DNA from: Acanthacorydalis orientalis
Lineage: Eukaryota; Arthropoda; Insecta; Megaloptera; Corydalidae
Direction of reading: 5' to 3'
NCBI GenBank assembly: GCA_034766995.1
Contig: CM068320.1
Span: forward strand, 5,368,501-5,432,500
DNA: 64,000 nucleotides
Positions 11,320-24,733 of the stretch are shown in pieces. Below the pieces are notes generated by a model. That model was not told where the DNA came from. It ran no database searches and worked only from the letters and a program-made list of their open reading frames with translations. Position 1 is the first letter of the stretch, and every line of letters begins with the position of its first letter. Made by a program: the position numbers and the translations under genes.

Positions 11320-13095
11320 TAAAACTCTAAAGGAAGTCAGTAGTAGAAGAAAAAAGGGAAGCATGGGATCAGAGATGTGCAGAAGTCAAGATGTAAATTG
11401 GAGAACGAAAATGTACGGAAGCATGGAAATTTAAAGATAGTGTAAAGTCGGACAAGATGAAAAACTACATTAATTTTGTATCTCTTGATAAATGGGACAA
11501 GTATTATAAAGGACTCCTAACAGAACAACGGCAAGAATTTGAACTCCAATAGCCACAGATTCAAGTAGAGGGAGAAGAGGTAATATTAACAGAACAGCAA
11601 GTTCAAGAAGAAATGAAAAAATTAAAAAATAGAAAAGCTAGTGGTACAGGAGGAACAGTTCCAGAATTAATAAAGAATGGCACAGTAAAACTAGCTATAA
11701 TGATGACTCACCTATATAACTTATGTATTAACACTGATGAGATACCCGAAGAATGGAAAGTTGGATATATGTCCTCAATTCATAAGAAGAGAGATATAAG
11801 AAAATGTGATAATTATCGAGGTATAATGGTAACATTAACATTTAGCAGGCTCTATGGTAGAATCTTAAAGGACCTAATAGAATAAGAATACCAGGGGAAA
11901 GAAGCTGAAGAACAATGCGGTTTCCGAGCTGGAAGGTCGTGCATGGATCATATTTTCTGCCTCAAACAGCTCATAGAAAAGAGGATAGCAACAGGACGAG
12001 AACTGCACCTACTATTCATCGATTTAGCTAAGACATATGATAGTATACCTACAGTGAAACTTTGGGAAGCATTACAACAAACTCAGATAAACCACACCCT
12101 TATTACAGCGGTGAAACAACTATACAGGCAATCTACAACAAAAATTAAAGTCGGCCAAAATTTATCTAATGGATTTACCGTAACTAAAGGATTAAGACAA
12201 GGATGTTGTATTTCCCCAACCCTTTTTAAGATTTACGTAGAACATCTTTTACGAGACTGGAAACGAAAGTGTAATCCTATGGGCCTTCCTATTAATGATG
12301 AAACCACAATATATACCTTGCAGTTTGCGGACGATCAGGTTCTTATAGCGCAGGATAAGGAAGACCTCAAATACATGGCCAAGAAGCTCAAACAACAATA
12401 TGAGTAGGGAGGGCCAATAATGAATATTGGCAAAACCAAATATTTATGCGTAGTAGCAACAGCAACTACGGAATTAGAATTGGACAATTATGAAAAAATA
12501 TCAGCCTGTGAAGTATACAACTACTTGGGAGTGAAACTTAATAGGGAAGGCAAAGACTCAATGGAAATACGAGGAAAAATCGCACAAGGTAGAAGAGCTA
12601 TTAGGAAATTAAATTGTATTTGGTGGAGCCCCACAATATCGAAACAACGAAAATGGCAGATTTACCAAACAGTGGTTAAAAGTATAGCCTTATATGGAGC
12701 GGAGGCATGGTCAGCAACAGAGGAGGATAAAAGACGAATTGCAGCCATGGAAATGGATGCTCTAAAAAGATCTTGTCGAATATCAAGAAGAGATCGAATT
12801 AGAAACGAAAGGATCAAGCAATTAATGGGCGTAGAAGACAACATCATTGAAGATATTGAGCGGAAACAACTCACCTGGTACGGCCTTGTCAAGAGAATGA
12901 CCGATACAAGACTGCCTAAGCAAGCGATGGAGTATTTACCTCTGGAACGACGGAAACGAGGTCGTCCACAGAGATCTTGGAGCGAAGGAATCCGTAAATC
13001 GATCAGGGAGAGAGAATTGGACGAACAGCTGTGCCAAGATAGAAAGGAATGGAGGAAAAAGTTGAAGAGCGGAAAGCGTCGACAGACTCTATAAA

Positions 13096-13099
<4 letters not shown>
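11320..13099 (+). mobile_element. 5'-truncated non-LTR retrotransposon (RTE-like LINE)
   Basis: About 1.8 kb. It holds the linker before the reverse transcriptase, the whole reverse transcriptase and the C-terminal region. The apurinic-type endonuclease expected upstream is missing, which indicates the usual 5' truncation. The 3' end follows the stop codon within a few bases and runs straight into (TA)n at about 13101, with no poly-A tail. The class call (RTE-like, of the insect 'endonuclease-reverse transcriptase' type) is from protein motifs; the exact clade is uncertain. Confidence 0.85.
11331..13094 (+). pseudogene. LINE reverse transcriptase pseudogene
   Basis: One reading frame runs from 11331 to the TAA at 13092-13094 without a frameshift, broken only by four in-frame stops at 11394, 11550, 11883 and 12405. 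Recognisable blocks in order: the finger region KASGTGGTVPELIKNG at about 11634; the EEQCGFRAGRSCMDHIF block just after the stop at 11883; the first catalytic Asp in FIDLAKTYD (12015-12041); KGLRQGCCISPTLF (about 12186); and the catalytic FADD box at 12324-12335. The thumb and C-terminus contain YGAEAW, an ME.DALKRSCRISRRDRIRNE helix and RRKRGRPQRSW near the end. The catalytic Asp residues are all kept. The stop at 12405 fits a TGG-to-TAG change. Separate open frames at 11613, 11943 and 12420 are pieces of this one gene. A minus-strand frame at 12662-13300 is its shadow. Confidence 0.88.

Positions 13100-13164
<65 letters not shown>
13100..13164. repeat. (TA)n microsatellite at LINE 3' end
   Basis: About 65 bp of TA, directly continuous with the last bases of the LINE. 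Confidence 0.95.
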
Positions 13165-13167
<3 letters not shown>

Positions 13168-15020
13168 ATATATTTATATAAAACTCTAAAAATATTCTGT
13201 ATAGTGAGTTATAATTTCTCAGAATTTGTGAATCATCAGCGTATCTCCAGTCAGTGTTAATTAGTACTTTGAATGTGGATACTCTATTTTCTTTATTCAC
13301 TCTTTCACTGATTACTTACTGAAATGGAAAACGTCATACGTTTCTTCTTTAAATAAATTTATAATAGGTACTCATATACTTTTAAAATAAATTGTTATTG
13401 TAAGGTTATACACCCACTTATAAAGCTTGAAAATATGAAATAGTTTCATTATATACTTACAGAAATGTGGATAATTTTATTTTCACACATGAATTTCTCA
13501 TCTAATTGACAACAATTTTTTTTAACCAAAAATGTTCATGAAATGATTATTAACTATTTAAGATTATGCTTATTCTCTAATTCCGATATCATCATGCTTT
13601 ATGTTTTGAGAATGCCAACATTGAAAAATCAAAATGTATATAAAAGCAACTATCAAACTTGTTCAATAATAATTTGTTGGATATTTTTGATCAGAAATGC
13701 AATTTGTAGTTTATGTAATGAGAAGAAAATTTATGTTTTATAGGGATAAGAAAAATATCTGTGACGACAGAGAATATTTATAAAAATAAAGCTATTCGAA
13801 TTTTATGCTTTCTACTATGAAAAGTAAAATATATCTTAAAATATATAGAAGAGTGAAGATTATCTTACATAAAATGATTTAGCTTCAGTGTTTTTTCTGT
13901 TTATTTCTCTAGTCATAATTTTATTTTCAACTGTAAAAAATAACGTCTAATTCTTCATTGATTTATTTACTCGATGCTACATTAATGTTGTCCGTACACA
14001 ATAGACACTTTAGTAATGCTGCCTTTTGAAAGAAAAAGGTTTCGAATCGTTGAATTATACCATCAAAATAAATGACTCTCCTTAGAAATTCTCGTTGAAA
14101 TATTAAATGTTTTTTACATTTTATCTCTTACAATGAAATAATATGTATAATTAAAAAGATAGTACATACTTATAGACACATGAAATATCTATATATTCAA
14201 ATAAAGCAAGAGTCTAAATGTTTGTGGTAAAGTATGGAAATAATTTTATTCATTTCGACAAACGTTTCGCATTTAAAGTAAAGTTATGTCGGAAAAACTT
14301 TATCATTTCCTTAATGATATCTAACATTTACGGAAATTATTTCTCCTTTTTGTGCAAATTCTGTACACCTGCTCCGCTCTCGATTTTAACTTGCTTTACG
14401 TTACACTACATTTGCAAAATATGCTTTCGCGCTGCAACACTTAACATTTACCAATTTTTTATAGGTACTTTATATTTAAATACAGGTCTTTAAAGTTATA
14501 AATAATACATATACTTAAATGTAAGTGTTTAACTTATTTCAGTTTTATGTTGCACATAAATTTGCACTTATTTTAGATTTGTCAATTAGTTAATGGTGCA
14601 TGTGAAAGAATACTTTATCGAACGTTTTAATATTAATTTCCGTAATTATAAGGACGAATCATTTATGTGAATTAAATAAAATGGAAATATATTTTTTAAG
14701 AAAATTCACCATTAATTTACTATTCTAGTTAACCAAATAAAGTAAAATATCTTATATGTTAACATTACAAACAAATCATATTGATAATATGGACACACAT
14801 TCTAAAGAACTCGAGATGAAACGTTAAGCTTTTAGTCACATTTATACATGAGATCATCTTATTTCGATTTCTTTACATAACAGTATTCTTAATTTTTATA
14901 TGATATTTTTGAAAGTAACACATTTTTTTTTATTACTAATATGCAATAAATTTATACACATTCTATTTTTTTAAATTTGATATCCTTGAAGTTATCCTGA
15001 AGTTTTTCCATAAAATATTT
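13165..15020. other. AT-rich noncoding DNA
   Basis: No supported gene. Open frames at 13543 and 14218 (66 and 91 codons) show no domain, no codon bias and no context. Confidence 0.55.
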
Positions 15021-15028
15021 TTTTAAGT

Positions 15029-15170
15029 ACTAGGAGGCTCTTCTCTCTATTCGTTATGCTGGCCGAAAACTGGTGGCTCCGCCCTCGCTCGTATTGCACA
15101 TATATGTTATATATATATATTAGTATATCTATATAATCATTCTCGAAGACATATTGAAACGTAGTTCTTT
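15029..15170 (+). repeat. Composite dispersed repeat, copy 3
   Basis: Head at about 15029-15100 (CTAGGAGGCTCTTCTCTCTA, GTGGCTCCGCCCTCGCTCGT), a short TA run at 15108-15120, then the tail module (TTAGTATATCTATATAATCA, TTCTCGAAGACATATTGAAA) to 15170. Same order of parts as copies 2 and 4, with a much shorter TA tract. Confidence 0.6.
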
Positions 15171-15321
15171 TATATAATATATAATCAAAACTATCCACAA
15201 AAAGTTTCAATGACATCGACTTGTTTATTTATGACGTCCAGATTTCTATGATGCTAAAATATGTTTATCTCATATATAAAATAACACTTTGCAATCTGTC
15301 TGCAATAATGATAATAAAGAC

Positions 15322-15324
<3 letters not shown>

Positions 15325-15391
<67 letters not shown>
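15325..15391. repeat. (TA)n microsatellite
   Basis: An uninterrupted TA tract of about 67 bp. Confidence 0.95.
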
Positions 15392-15392
<1 letters not shown>

Positions 15393-15451
15393 CAAAATTA
15401 TCAATAAAACACTTGTTTTAAATTCACTTGTTTGATTTTTTCTATTATTTA

Positions 15452-15710
15452 TATGTATGTATGTGTGTGAATGTATGTGTGTGTATGTATGTGTGTGTGT
15501 ATGTATGTGTGTGTGTATGTATGTGTGTGTATGTATGTGTGTGTGTATGTATGTGTGTGTGTATGTATGTGTGTGTATGTATGTGTGTGTGTATGTATGT
15601 GTGTGTGTATGTATGTGTGTGTGTATGTGTGTGTACGTATGTGTGTGTATGTATGTGTGTGTATGTATGTGTGTGTGTATGGATGTACGTGTATATGAAT
15701 GTATGTGTGT
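15452..15710. repeat. GT-rich TATG/TG microsatellite
   Basis: Irregular alternation of TATG and TGTG blocks (ATGTATGTGTGTG units) over about 260 bp. It is open in all plus frames (Cys-Val-Tyr) and in minus frames (His-Thr); these are not genes. Alternating purine-pyrimidine DNA of this kind can adopt the Z form. Confidence 0.95.
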
Positions 15711-15810
15711 GAATGTATGTGTATATGTGCGAATGTATGTGTATATGTGCGAATGTATGTGTATATGTGCGAATGTATGTGTATATGTGCGAATGTATGT
15801 GTATATGTGT
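15711..15810. repeat. 20-bp tandem repeat, five units
   Basis: The unit GAATGTATGTGTATATGTGC is repeated at 15711, 15731, 15751, 15771 and 15791. The first four are identical and the last ends in T instead of C. A partial GAATGTATGTGTG unit lies just upstream, and degenerate GTATAAATGTGTG units follow to about 15895. Confidence 0.95.
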
Positions 15811-15899
15811 GAATACATATGTATGTATTTATATATGTTTGTATGTATGTGTGTGTATAAATGTGTGTATAAATGTGTGTGTATTTGTGTATGTACACA

Positions 15900-16608
15900 T
15901 GAATACAATGGATATTGTTCTATAAACTGATTTCATTAGTGACTAGATGTGATACGGTGTAATGTTACGTTATTCAATATGTAGTGTTTTCATTACGATC
16001 ATCCTATTCTCAATACTTACATCAAGGAAGATGTCATAATGCGATGATTAAATATGCACTGACTTAAATCTATTAGATGTACATTACAGAATTCAATTTA
16101 AATCAATCTACTCTGGCGTCGTATCTTATTACACCTATTACTTTATAAATAACCGTTAAACTATTATGTACGAGACATTTATATTTGTATATTCAACATG
16201 ATGCTTTTATAATGTACATTAACAGAAAGCATTTTATTTATACACTGGATAGAATGTGCACAGTTTATTCTTAAAATGAAAAATACAACATGATTATTAA
16301 TATATATTGAATTTTAAATTGTGATAGTGATATTTTGTTAAGGATTTATGGAAAACCTGAAAGTATATTTATATTAAGAAAATTGTATAAACTTCTTTCC
16401 TATGTTTTTCGATTTTTTTCTCATTTTAAATATTTGCAATATCAAAATGTATATGTAAATTTTATTACATAGTTTTAACAATTTCTTTCCCTATTAAGTT
16501 TAAGATTGATAAATACATTAATTATTTTTCTGTGCTATTTTTTCATTCATCATAAATACGATAAATATGACATATTTTATATATTAATGAAAATAATAAT
16601 AAATACTA

Positions 16609-16649
<41 letters not shown>

Positions 16650-17302
16650 GCTATTTGGTAAGTGTATTTTATTCATTATAACACGTTTAAAATATAGGCA
16701 CCTTGATAGAGGTTCTTATTAATTTTCTCGTCGTAGAATCTGAAGTATTTATTGATGGTTAATAATTTTACAATCATTTGAAATGCAAATGATGTTACAA
16801 AATTCAGTATTATTTTTAACAAATTCTAAAAATTCTTACTGAATTTATAGGTAATAAATTTTATACTTGGAAAAAGAAGTAAGTACTTTCAACTGAATAT
16901 TTAATGATTGTTGCTATAGAATTAGTTTGAATTATTTTAATGAAATTTCAAAGAACTAAAAGAGATTTTATTTCAAATTTTATTCTGATTTATTAAAATA
17001 GTTATAATATCAAATTACTCCATGTAAATAATTAAAAATTGTAAAAATTAAATTATTATTGTATTAAAACCATATAAAAAGAATTTTCAGTTCTTGATCA
17101 ATGTGTAAAAATATTATTAATGAAGTATTTTTTGAAAAACTTATAAAAAAATTTTAAGAAAATTTAGATGTTTTGAATCGTAACGACTGTGTATTAAATG
17201 TATAAACTCAGTTAGGTATTGTAAATAATCTATTATTGATATATACATTTTTAGTTCGAAAGTAATTTTCCAAATTTTATAAGAAATTAAATCAAATCAT
17301 AT
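15900..17302. other. AT-rich noncoding DNA with a TA array
   Basis: (TA)n at 16613-16645. No coding or structural feature recognised. Confidence 0.6.
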
Positions 17303-18119
17303 TATGTTAGTAGAAAAATAATGGTTGTTTATGCCTTCCAAATTCATATACATTTTCTTAACTAATAATTAACTTTATTAATCGAAATAAGCGTCATTTT
17401 AGAATATACACATTTTTGCCAATTAATTTCAAGTTTATTTATTCAGGTGTTATAAGAGGGATTTTGAGTTGATAACATCTCGAAATGCACTTTCGACAGG
17501 AATGTGGTTGCTGAAGACCTTATCCTGTAAGAAGTTGTCGAAATGGTTAAACAAGTGATAATATTTCGACGAGATACCTGAAAAGTACACTGAATGAGGC
17601 AATATTTCATAGACCTATTTTAATTTTCCTAGTTGTTTTAAGTGATCCAAACTGTTGGATGACTAACGCCTAACTTTTGTGCAAGCTCTCGAATTGTTGC
17701 GCATGGTTCTGATTCAATTAACGATTTCAGTTGGTCGTTATGAACTGAAGGAGAACGCCAGCGACCTTCAAGGCTCTTGTTCCCAGCACGAAATTTTTCG
17801 AATCACCATTGTACCGTACATTACTTAACAGTACCCACACCAAAAGTATCGTTTAATTTATGAGCAATTTCTGTTGCTTTACCACCTGTTTTGAATTCAT
17901 ACAAAAAAATTCTCTTATTTTCTTCTTTTTCACCCATATTCAATACCCCAATTTGAATCAAAATTAATAATAAAACCAAAATTAATGTTACCAAAATACA
18001 CACCGAAAAATGTACTCTAATTAATATTAACATGAACACAATAAATCGACTTTCATTGAAGAAATTTAAGATTAGGATTCAGAAAACAAAAACCGCAATT
18101 ATTTTCCTACCAACCTAAT
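17303..18119 (-). mobile_element. Mariner deletion derivative (copy C)
   Basis: Terminal repeats: TTATGTTAGTAGAAAAATAA on the left and, at 18090-18119, AACCGCAATTATTTTCCTAC leading to CAACCTAA on the right. The minus strand starts with a frame containing KRIFLYEFKTGGKATEIAHK and LNDTFGVGTV (about 17825-17935), the classic N-terminus of mariner transposase. The helix-turn-helix remnant follows at 17640-17760. In contrast to copies A and D, about 290 bp of transposase C-terminus and 3' untranslated sequence is kept at 17340-17630. The central catalytic part is deleted. Frameshifts and stops make it nonfunctional. Confidence 0.8.
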
Positions 18120-18539
18120 AGTATTATATCCATAATCTTTTCTATATATGAAAATAAGTACTTAATAAATAGTATTATCTAGTATAACACTAAGATCTGT
18201 CCATGTTTTTTAAATGTACTAAAAATAAGTTCATGACTACTATTTTAAACTAATGTATTAAGCACTACTAACTAGAGACCTAGTTGCAGTATTCATTGCA
18301 AGATTATGAACTTGAACTAACAATTTTAAATATCAATGTGTATTGAATTATTTATTTTCAGAACGAAAGCATCCGAAGTTAAAAAAAATACTCTATTGAA
18401 TTATAAAATAATCATATTTTAAAATAAAAAAGTTTATTTTTTTTATTAATAAGATTTAAATGACCTTTCTATAATTAGACATATTCTGGACAGTTATTTT
18501 TATTATGTTAAAGTAATGATCAATTACACCCACCTAAAT
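18120..18539. other. AT-rich noncoding DNA
   Basis: Nothing recognised. Confidence 0.5.
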
Positions 18540-18562
18540 TCACTCACTCACTCTCTCTCTCT

Positions 18563-18622
<60 letters not shown>
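18540..18622. repeat. CT / CA / TA compound microsatellite
   Basis: Runs of CTCTCT, then CACACA, then (TA)n through 18622. The same succession of CT, CA and TA appears near 3188. Confidence 0.9.
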
Positions 18623-18624
<2 letters not shown>

Positions 18625-20639
18625 TATGTACTTAATAATTGAAAGAATTTTTATATTTCTGTTATTTGTATCTATGAATGGAAACTGTTGACCGAGATAG
18701 AGAATAGATTTAGTTTCAGAACTCTTTTAAAAACATAAAAATTTAATATAAACTGAATATATAAAACAATTTTAACATTTTATACAGAAAAATATAAAAT
18801 GTTAATATACGCGTTTTACAGCAATGTCGAGCCTTTCCAGAGATTATACATCAGACATTTCATGAATTTATGTATTTTCTACATTACATTTTGCATACAG
18901 TAACATAGATATAGACATATGATATATAATTTGTCTGAAATTTCAAAGTCAATGGAAAAACGTATTCATTTAATACATAAATGGGAAAAGTTTTATTAAA
19001 AAATATAAAAGTTTATTCCGTTTTGTAGATAAATCTGTTAAGTCTGTATAGAAACTTTGTCGAAATAATAATGAAAGTATTTTTCTAGATATTCTGACCT
19101 ACTTTTTATTAAATAAGTTCAGTGTTTGTTTTACTATTATTTCATTAAATGTTTTGATACGTTAATATATAATATTTATCTTGATCTTTTTATAATTACT
19201 TCGTTGTTCAGTCAGTTGATAATATCTGTAAAGTTTAACATTTGATTAAGTTGGTTAATATATAATATTTTAATAGAATGTTGTTTTCTTTATCAACTTT
19301 TCTATTGAGATTAGTGTAATATTTTAAGACAAACGAAATAAAAGTGAAATATTTAAACGTTAATGTGACTACATTTGATAATAAAAAAATGTTTACTCAT
19401 ATATTTTGTTACACATTTTCTTATTGTAGTAACAGTTTAAAATTAATATGAAAAAAATACCAATTTGCAATAAGCATTATTTAAATTTGATGTAAAAATA
19501 ATGAAAATATTAATGTGCACTTTTTGTTTCAGGTAAGAAATCTTCATTAATTGGCATGGTAAGAATCAATAGATTTAGTTTAATTATCGAATTAATTTCA
19601 TAATAAAATGTTTCTCATGTAGACAATATACAAGTATAATACATAAATTACAAAAAATTAAATAATGAATAACTTTATATAACATTAATTGGAATTAGAT
19701 TTTTTAAGTATTTAGTATTTATCTTGTATACATTTAAAATTTTTAAACACCTTCAGAATTTCAATGAAAATAATTTAAAATAATAAATATATGGAGATTA
19801 TTTTCAAACGGTTATTCCTTTTGTTTCTACCTTTCTATTAAGTAATTAATTATTAGGATAATTATTAGTTAGGTTATATAAATGATTTGAAGTATCATTT
19901 TTTATAATATAAAATACACTTTTAATACGATCTTGAAATTAATGTCTGAAAATCATTTATCAGAATATTTATATAAATATCTCAATTCACTTTAAATTTC
20001 GCGAAAATGAAAAAACATGGGCAGGGATTTCTTTTTATGAATTTTAAGTTAAAATTAATCTTTAACTTAAATTTCTTTCCTGAATTATTATGAAAGTTAA
20101 TTTATAAAATTTTAATTCTACACAATCCGTTCTTTACGTAATCTTATCAAATACATCTTTGATAACTAAGTTTCATTTTTAACTTTGTTAGGTATAATGG
20201 TTGATTTTTCAAATTATTTCAGTTGCAAATATAAAATGTAACATTTACTCCATAAAAAATTATACTATTTATCTAGTCAGATATGTATCCTTTGTTTCAT
20301 AATTCTATAAAAGAATCACCAATTAATGTATATGAATAAATGAATGTATATTGATTTTAAGGAAATCACTTACTTATTTTAATAAAATAAATCACTTTAG
20401 AGATGTTCATGTTTAAGTCATAAAATTTTATACAAACGTTATATGCAGAAAAATGCACGAATATATAAATGATTAATACATAAAATCACTGAAAAATACT
20501 AACATTATTTTAGCATGTATCATATTTTATTAACAAAAACATTTTTTGTTAAAAGTTTATACTATAAATCTGGTAACAAAATACCATATAGAAAATTAAA
20601 TAAATATATTATTAAAGTTTTTCACCCAAATGACTATCC
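18623..20639. other. AT-rich noncoding DNA
   Basis: Two kilobases with dense stops in all frames, no microsatellite above about 20 bp and no transposon ends that I can recognise. Confidence 0.6.
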
Positions 20640-21070
20640 GTTATTTCTTTTTGTAATTGAAAATCTATTGAAAGTGATTTGACCTCTGAATAATTTACTT
20701 AAACACAACAATCCTGTGCATACGCCTGATTGTTGTGTATTCGAGATTCTTAGTCCTCTCGATAAAACGAACGCTGAAATAAAAGCTCATCATTCACGTT
20801 ACGTTAATTATTCAATGATTTCTTTGGTGGAGACATTTAACTAAAAAGTGGAGAATTTTTTGTAGCCTGGCCTCTATGAGTACACTTCTTGTATTTCAGT
20901 AAGAGTAGCCTCATAATACCAACCAAAACATTTAAATTACATAAAGAACTCTTACTGACCTGTATGAAACAGTTAATATAACATGCTAATTAACATCCTC
21001 ATCATTCCTCATCCGCAAGCTCAAACAGCCTAGGTCCCTTATGTTGGTAATACTAGTTAGAAGTGTAATG
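20640..21070. promoter_or_regulatory. GC-richer single-copy island, candidate regulatory element
   Basis: Higher base complexity than the flanks, with no ORF and no transposon match. Contains a short inverted pair ACAATCCTGTGCATACGCCTGATTGTTGT (arms ACAATC and GATTGT, 20709-20737) and varied words such as CTCATCATTCCTCATCCGCA. The texture is what a conserved noncoding element in a gene desert looks like. Conservation itself cannot be seen here. Confidence 0.3.
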
Positions 21071-21072
21071 TT

Positions 21073-21076
<4 letters not shown>

Positions 21077-21112
<36 letters not shown>
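21077..21112. repeat. (TA)n microsatellite
   Basis: About 35 bp of TA. Confidence 0.9.
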
Positions 21113-21115
<3 letters not shown>

Positions 21116-21299
21116 TAGGAAGTCATATTTGAATTGATCGAACAATTGTGTTGAGAAGATAATTGAAATAAATATCATACTGCACTTAATTACAACCTAC
21201 ACTGAATTTATTTCTGGTCATTTGTATCGCTATAAATTCATTATTTTATTTTATTTATATCATTTTAAACGCAATTAACTGTGATGCTTCATACTCGTA

Positions 21300-21660
21300 G
21301 TTAAATTTACTGATTTAAATCACTGAAATTCATGTTAAAAAATGCTCCATGTAAACAGGCCGAACAGTGCATTAAAGTTCACATTTAATTTGAATGAATG
21401 AGAGGGATTAATTAAAATGATTCATTTAATTACACGACCAAGAGACTGTAGATATTAAAAAATAATAAACGTAAAATCTGCATCGTGCAATAATCCTATA
21501 TGTCATGTTGTACAAAAACAATGTCACATTTGGATCAAATTGAATGTGCCCATTGTGTGTGCGAATATGTCCCACTCCTCCGTCAGTACGTTCGAATTTG
21601 ACGTCATCACAACTATATGACGTGTGATGGGTGGTTTCTGTAGACAGTTGAAAATAATAT
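21300..21660. promoter_or_regulatory. Candidate enhancer-like noncoding island
   Basis: Non-repetitive and GC-richer than its surroundings. It holds two close homeodomain-type ATTA clusters (GGATTAATTAAAATGATTCA, then TTTAATTAC, 21405-21432) and a perfect CRE palindrome TGACGTCA at 21599-21606, with a second TGACG at 21618. It also has several non-AT words (GTCCCACTCCTCCGTCAGTA). No coding frame. Regulatory function is inference. Confidence 0.35.
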
Positions 21661-21697
21661 CGGTACTAAATTATCTCAAAAATGACTAAGTTATATC

Positions 21698-21702
<5 letters not shown>

Positions 21703-21732
<30 letters not shown>
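21703..21732. repeat. (TA)n microsatellite
   Basis: About 30 bp of TA after a CATATATAT lead-in. Confidence 0.9.
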
Positions 21733-23540
<1,808 letters not shown>

Positions 23541-23542
23541 TG

Positions 23543-24685
23543 CAGTCTGTCCAAGTCTGTCTGTACTGATTTTTTTTTAAAATTGCATCGCCACCTATTG
23601 ATGAATGGTTGCGTTATAATACTCACCAGTTCAGCTACCAAAATTTAAATACGCTAGGATGTCTGAGTTATTAGTTTTGACGTTAAATGTGATAGAAGCG
23701 CGCCGAAAAAACACTATAGAACAAAGATCCAATATTACATTTTGTTTCAATCTCAGAAAAACAGTTGATGATACAAACAAAGTGACAAAAAATGTGTTCG
23801 ATAGTGGTTGTTTTGATCGTTCTAAAGGTTTTAGATAGTATACTCAATTTCTTGATGGCAGAGGGACGACGCACTGACTTCATAAGCACTGTCGTCAAAA
23901 ACAAGTCGTACCTCCGAAAACGTACAAAGAGTGTTTGGAATCCTTCGATTGGACCGATGTGTGTGTGTAAGAGTCGTCGATGAGTTCACTGGTATGTCTG
24001 AAAGAACTGTACAACAAATACTGACCGAGGATTTGGGCAAACGGAAGACCTGTGTACGATTCGTACCGCACATGCTGACCGAAAATCGAAAGTACATCAG
24101 AGTGGTTTCTTGTAAAGAAATACTTGCAAGCGTCCGATATTGATTCAGATTTCATGAAAAACATGTTAACAGGCGATTTTAATATAATCCTCAAAACGTC
24201 ATGGTACAGAAGAGACAAAACCGAAGACCGTGCTCATGCAGAAGAGTCGAATCAAGATATTTCTCACAGGTTTCTTCAATTTGAAAGCAATCGTCCATAG
24301 GAAATTCATACCGGGAGATCAAACGGTGACCGATGATTAATATTTGAGTGTTTGAATCGTTTATGAAACGTGATTATTCGAGGTCGGCCTGAATATCAAG
24401 AGTAAGGGACTTGTCCGCTTCTGCACAATAGTACATCGGTGCCTAATTCAAGATTATCTTGATCTTGACCAGAAGAGGCATTATAGTGATCAAAAAACTC
24501 CTACATTAAGCTGATTTGACTTCTTGTGACTTCTGGATATTCCCAAATTTCAAGTTAGCTATAAAAGGAAAGCATTATGAAACCATTCAGGATGTCCAGA
24601 CTCCGACTGCTTTGAAAAAAAATTAATCGGTTCCTGCCTTATATTGACTTTTATTTTGATTAAAAAAGACAGACTAGACAGACTG
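23543..24685 (+). mobile_element. Full-length mariner pseudo-element
   Basis: Left end CAGTCTGTCCAAGTCTGTCT; right end, read inverted, CAGTCTGTCTAGTCTGTCTT. Length 1143 bp, close to an intact mariner. TA arrays abut both sides. The plus strand carries a badly decayed transposase. Around 23990-24150 there is M(S)ERTVQQILTEDLGKRK followed by RFVPHMLTENRK, the second helix-turn-helix and linker seen in many mariners. A LTGD block with the first Asp follows at about 24168. CDFWIFPNFKLAIKGKHYET, with the third Asp, lies around 24513-24575. Stops and frameshifts are numerous. The terminal repeats are unlike the other mariners here, so it is a separate lineage. Confidence 0.82.
23760..24640 (+). pseudogene. 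Mariner transposase pseudogene
   Basis: Coding remnant of the 23543-24685 element. Short pieces of the transposase appear in all three plus frames, consistent with several indels. The minus-strand frames at 23831-24218 are shadows. Confidence 0.7.
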
Positions 24686-24698
24686 TATATATATATAC

Positions 24699-24730
<32 letters not shown>

Positions 24731-24733
24731 ATA
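24686..24733. repeat. TA array flanking mariner
   Basis: (TA)n with ACATATATGTATATGTA interruptions. Same texture as the array on the other side of the mariner, as expected if the element inserted into one larger array. Confidence 0.9.

Noticed and set aside
12662..13300. 212-codon minus-strand frame
   Set aside because: Antisense shadow of the LINE reverse transcriptase C-terminus that continues through the TA array.
14218..14493. 91-codon plus-strand frame
   Set aside because: No similarity or context; chance frame.
15270..15930. Frames of 75-212 codons rich in Cys-Val or His-Thr
   Set aside because: Translation of the GT microsatellite and 20-bp tandem repeat, not a protein.
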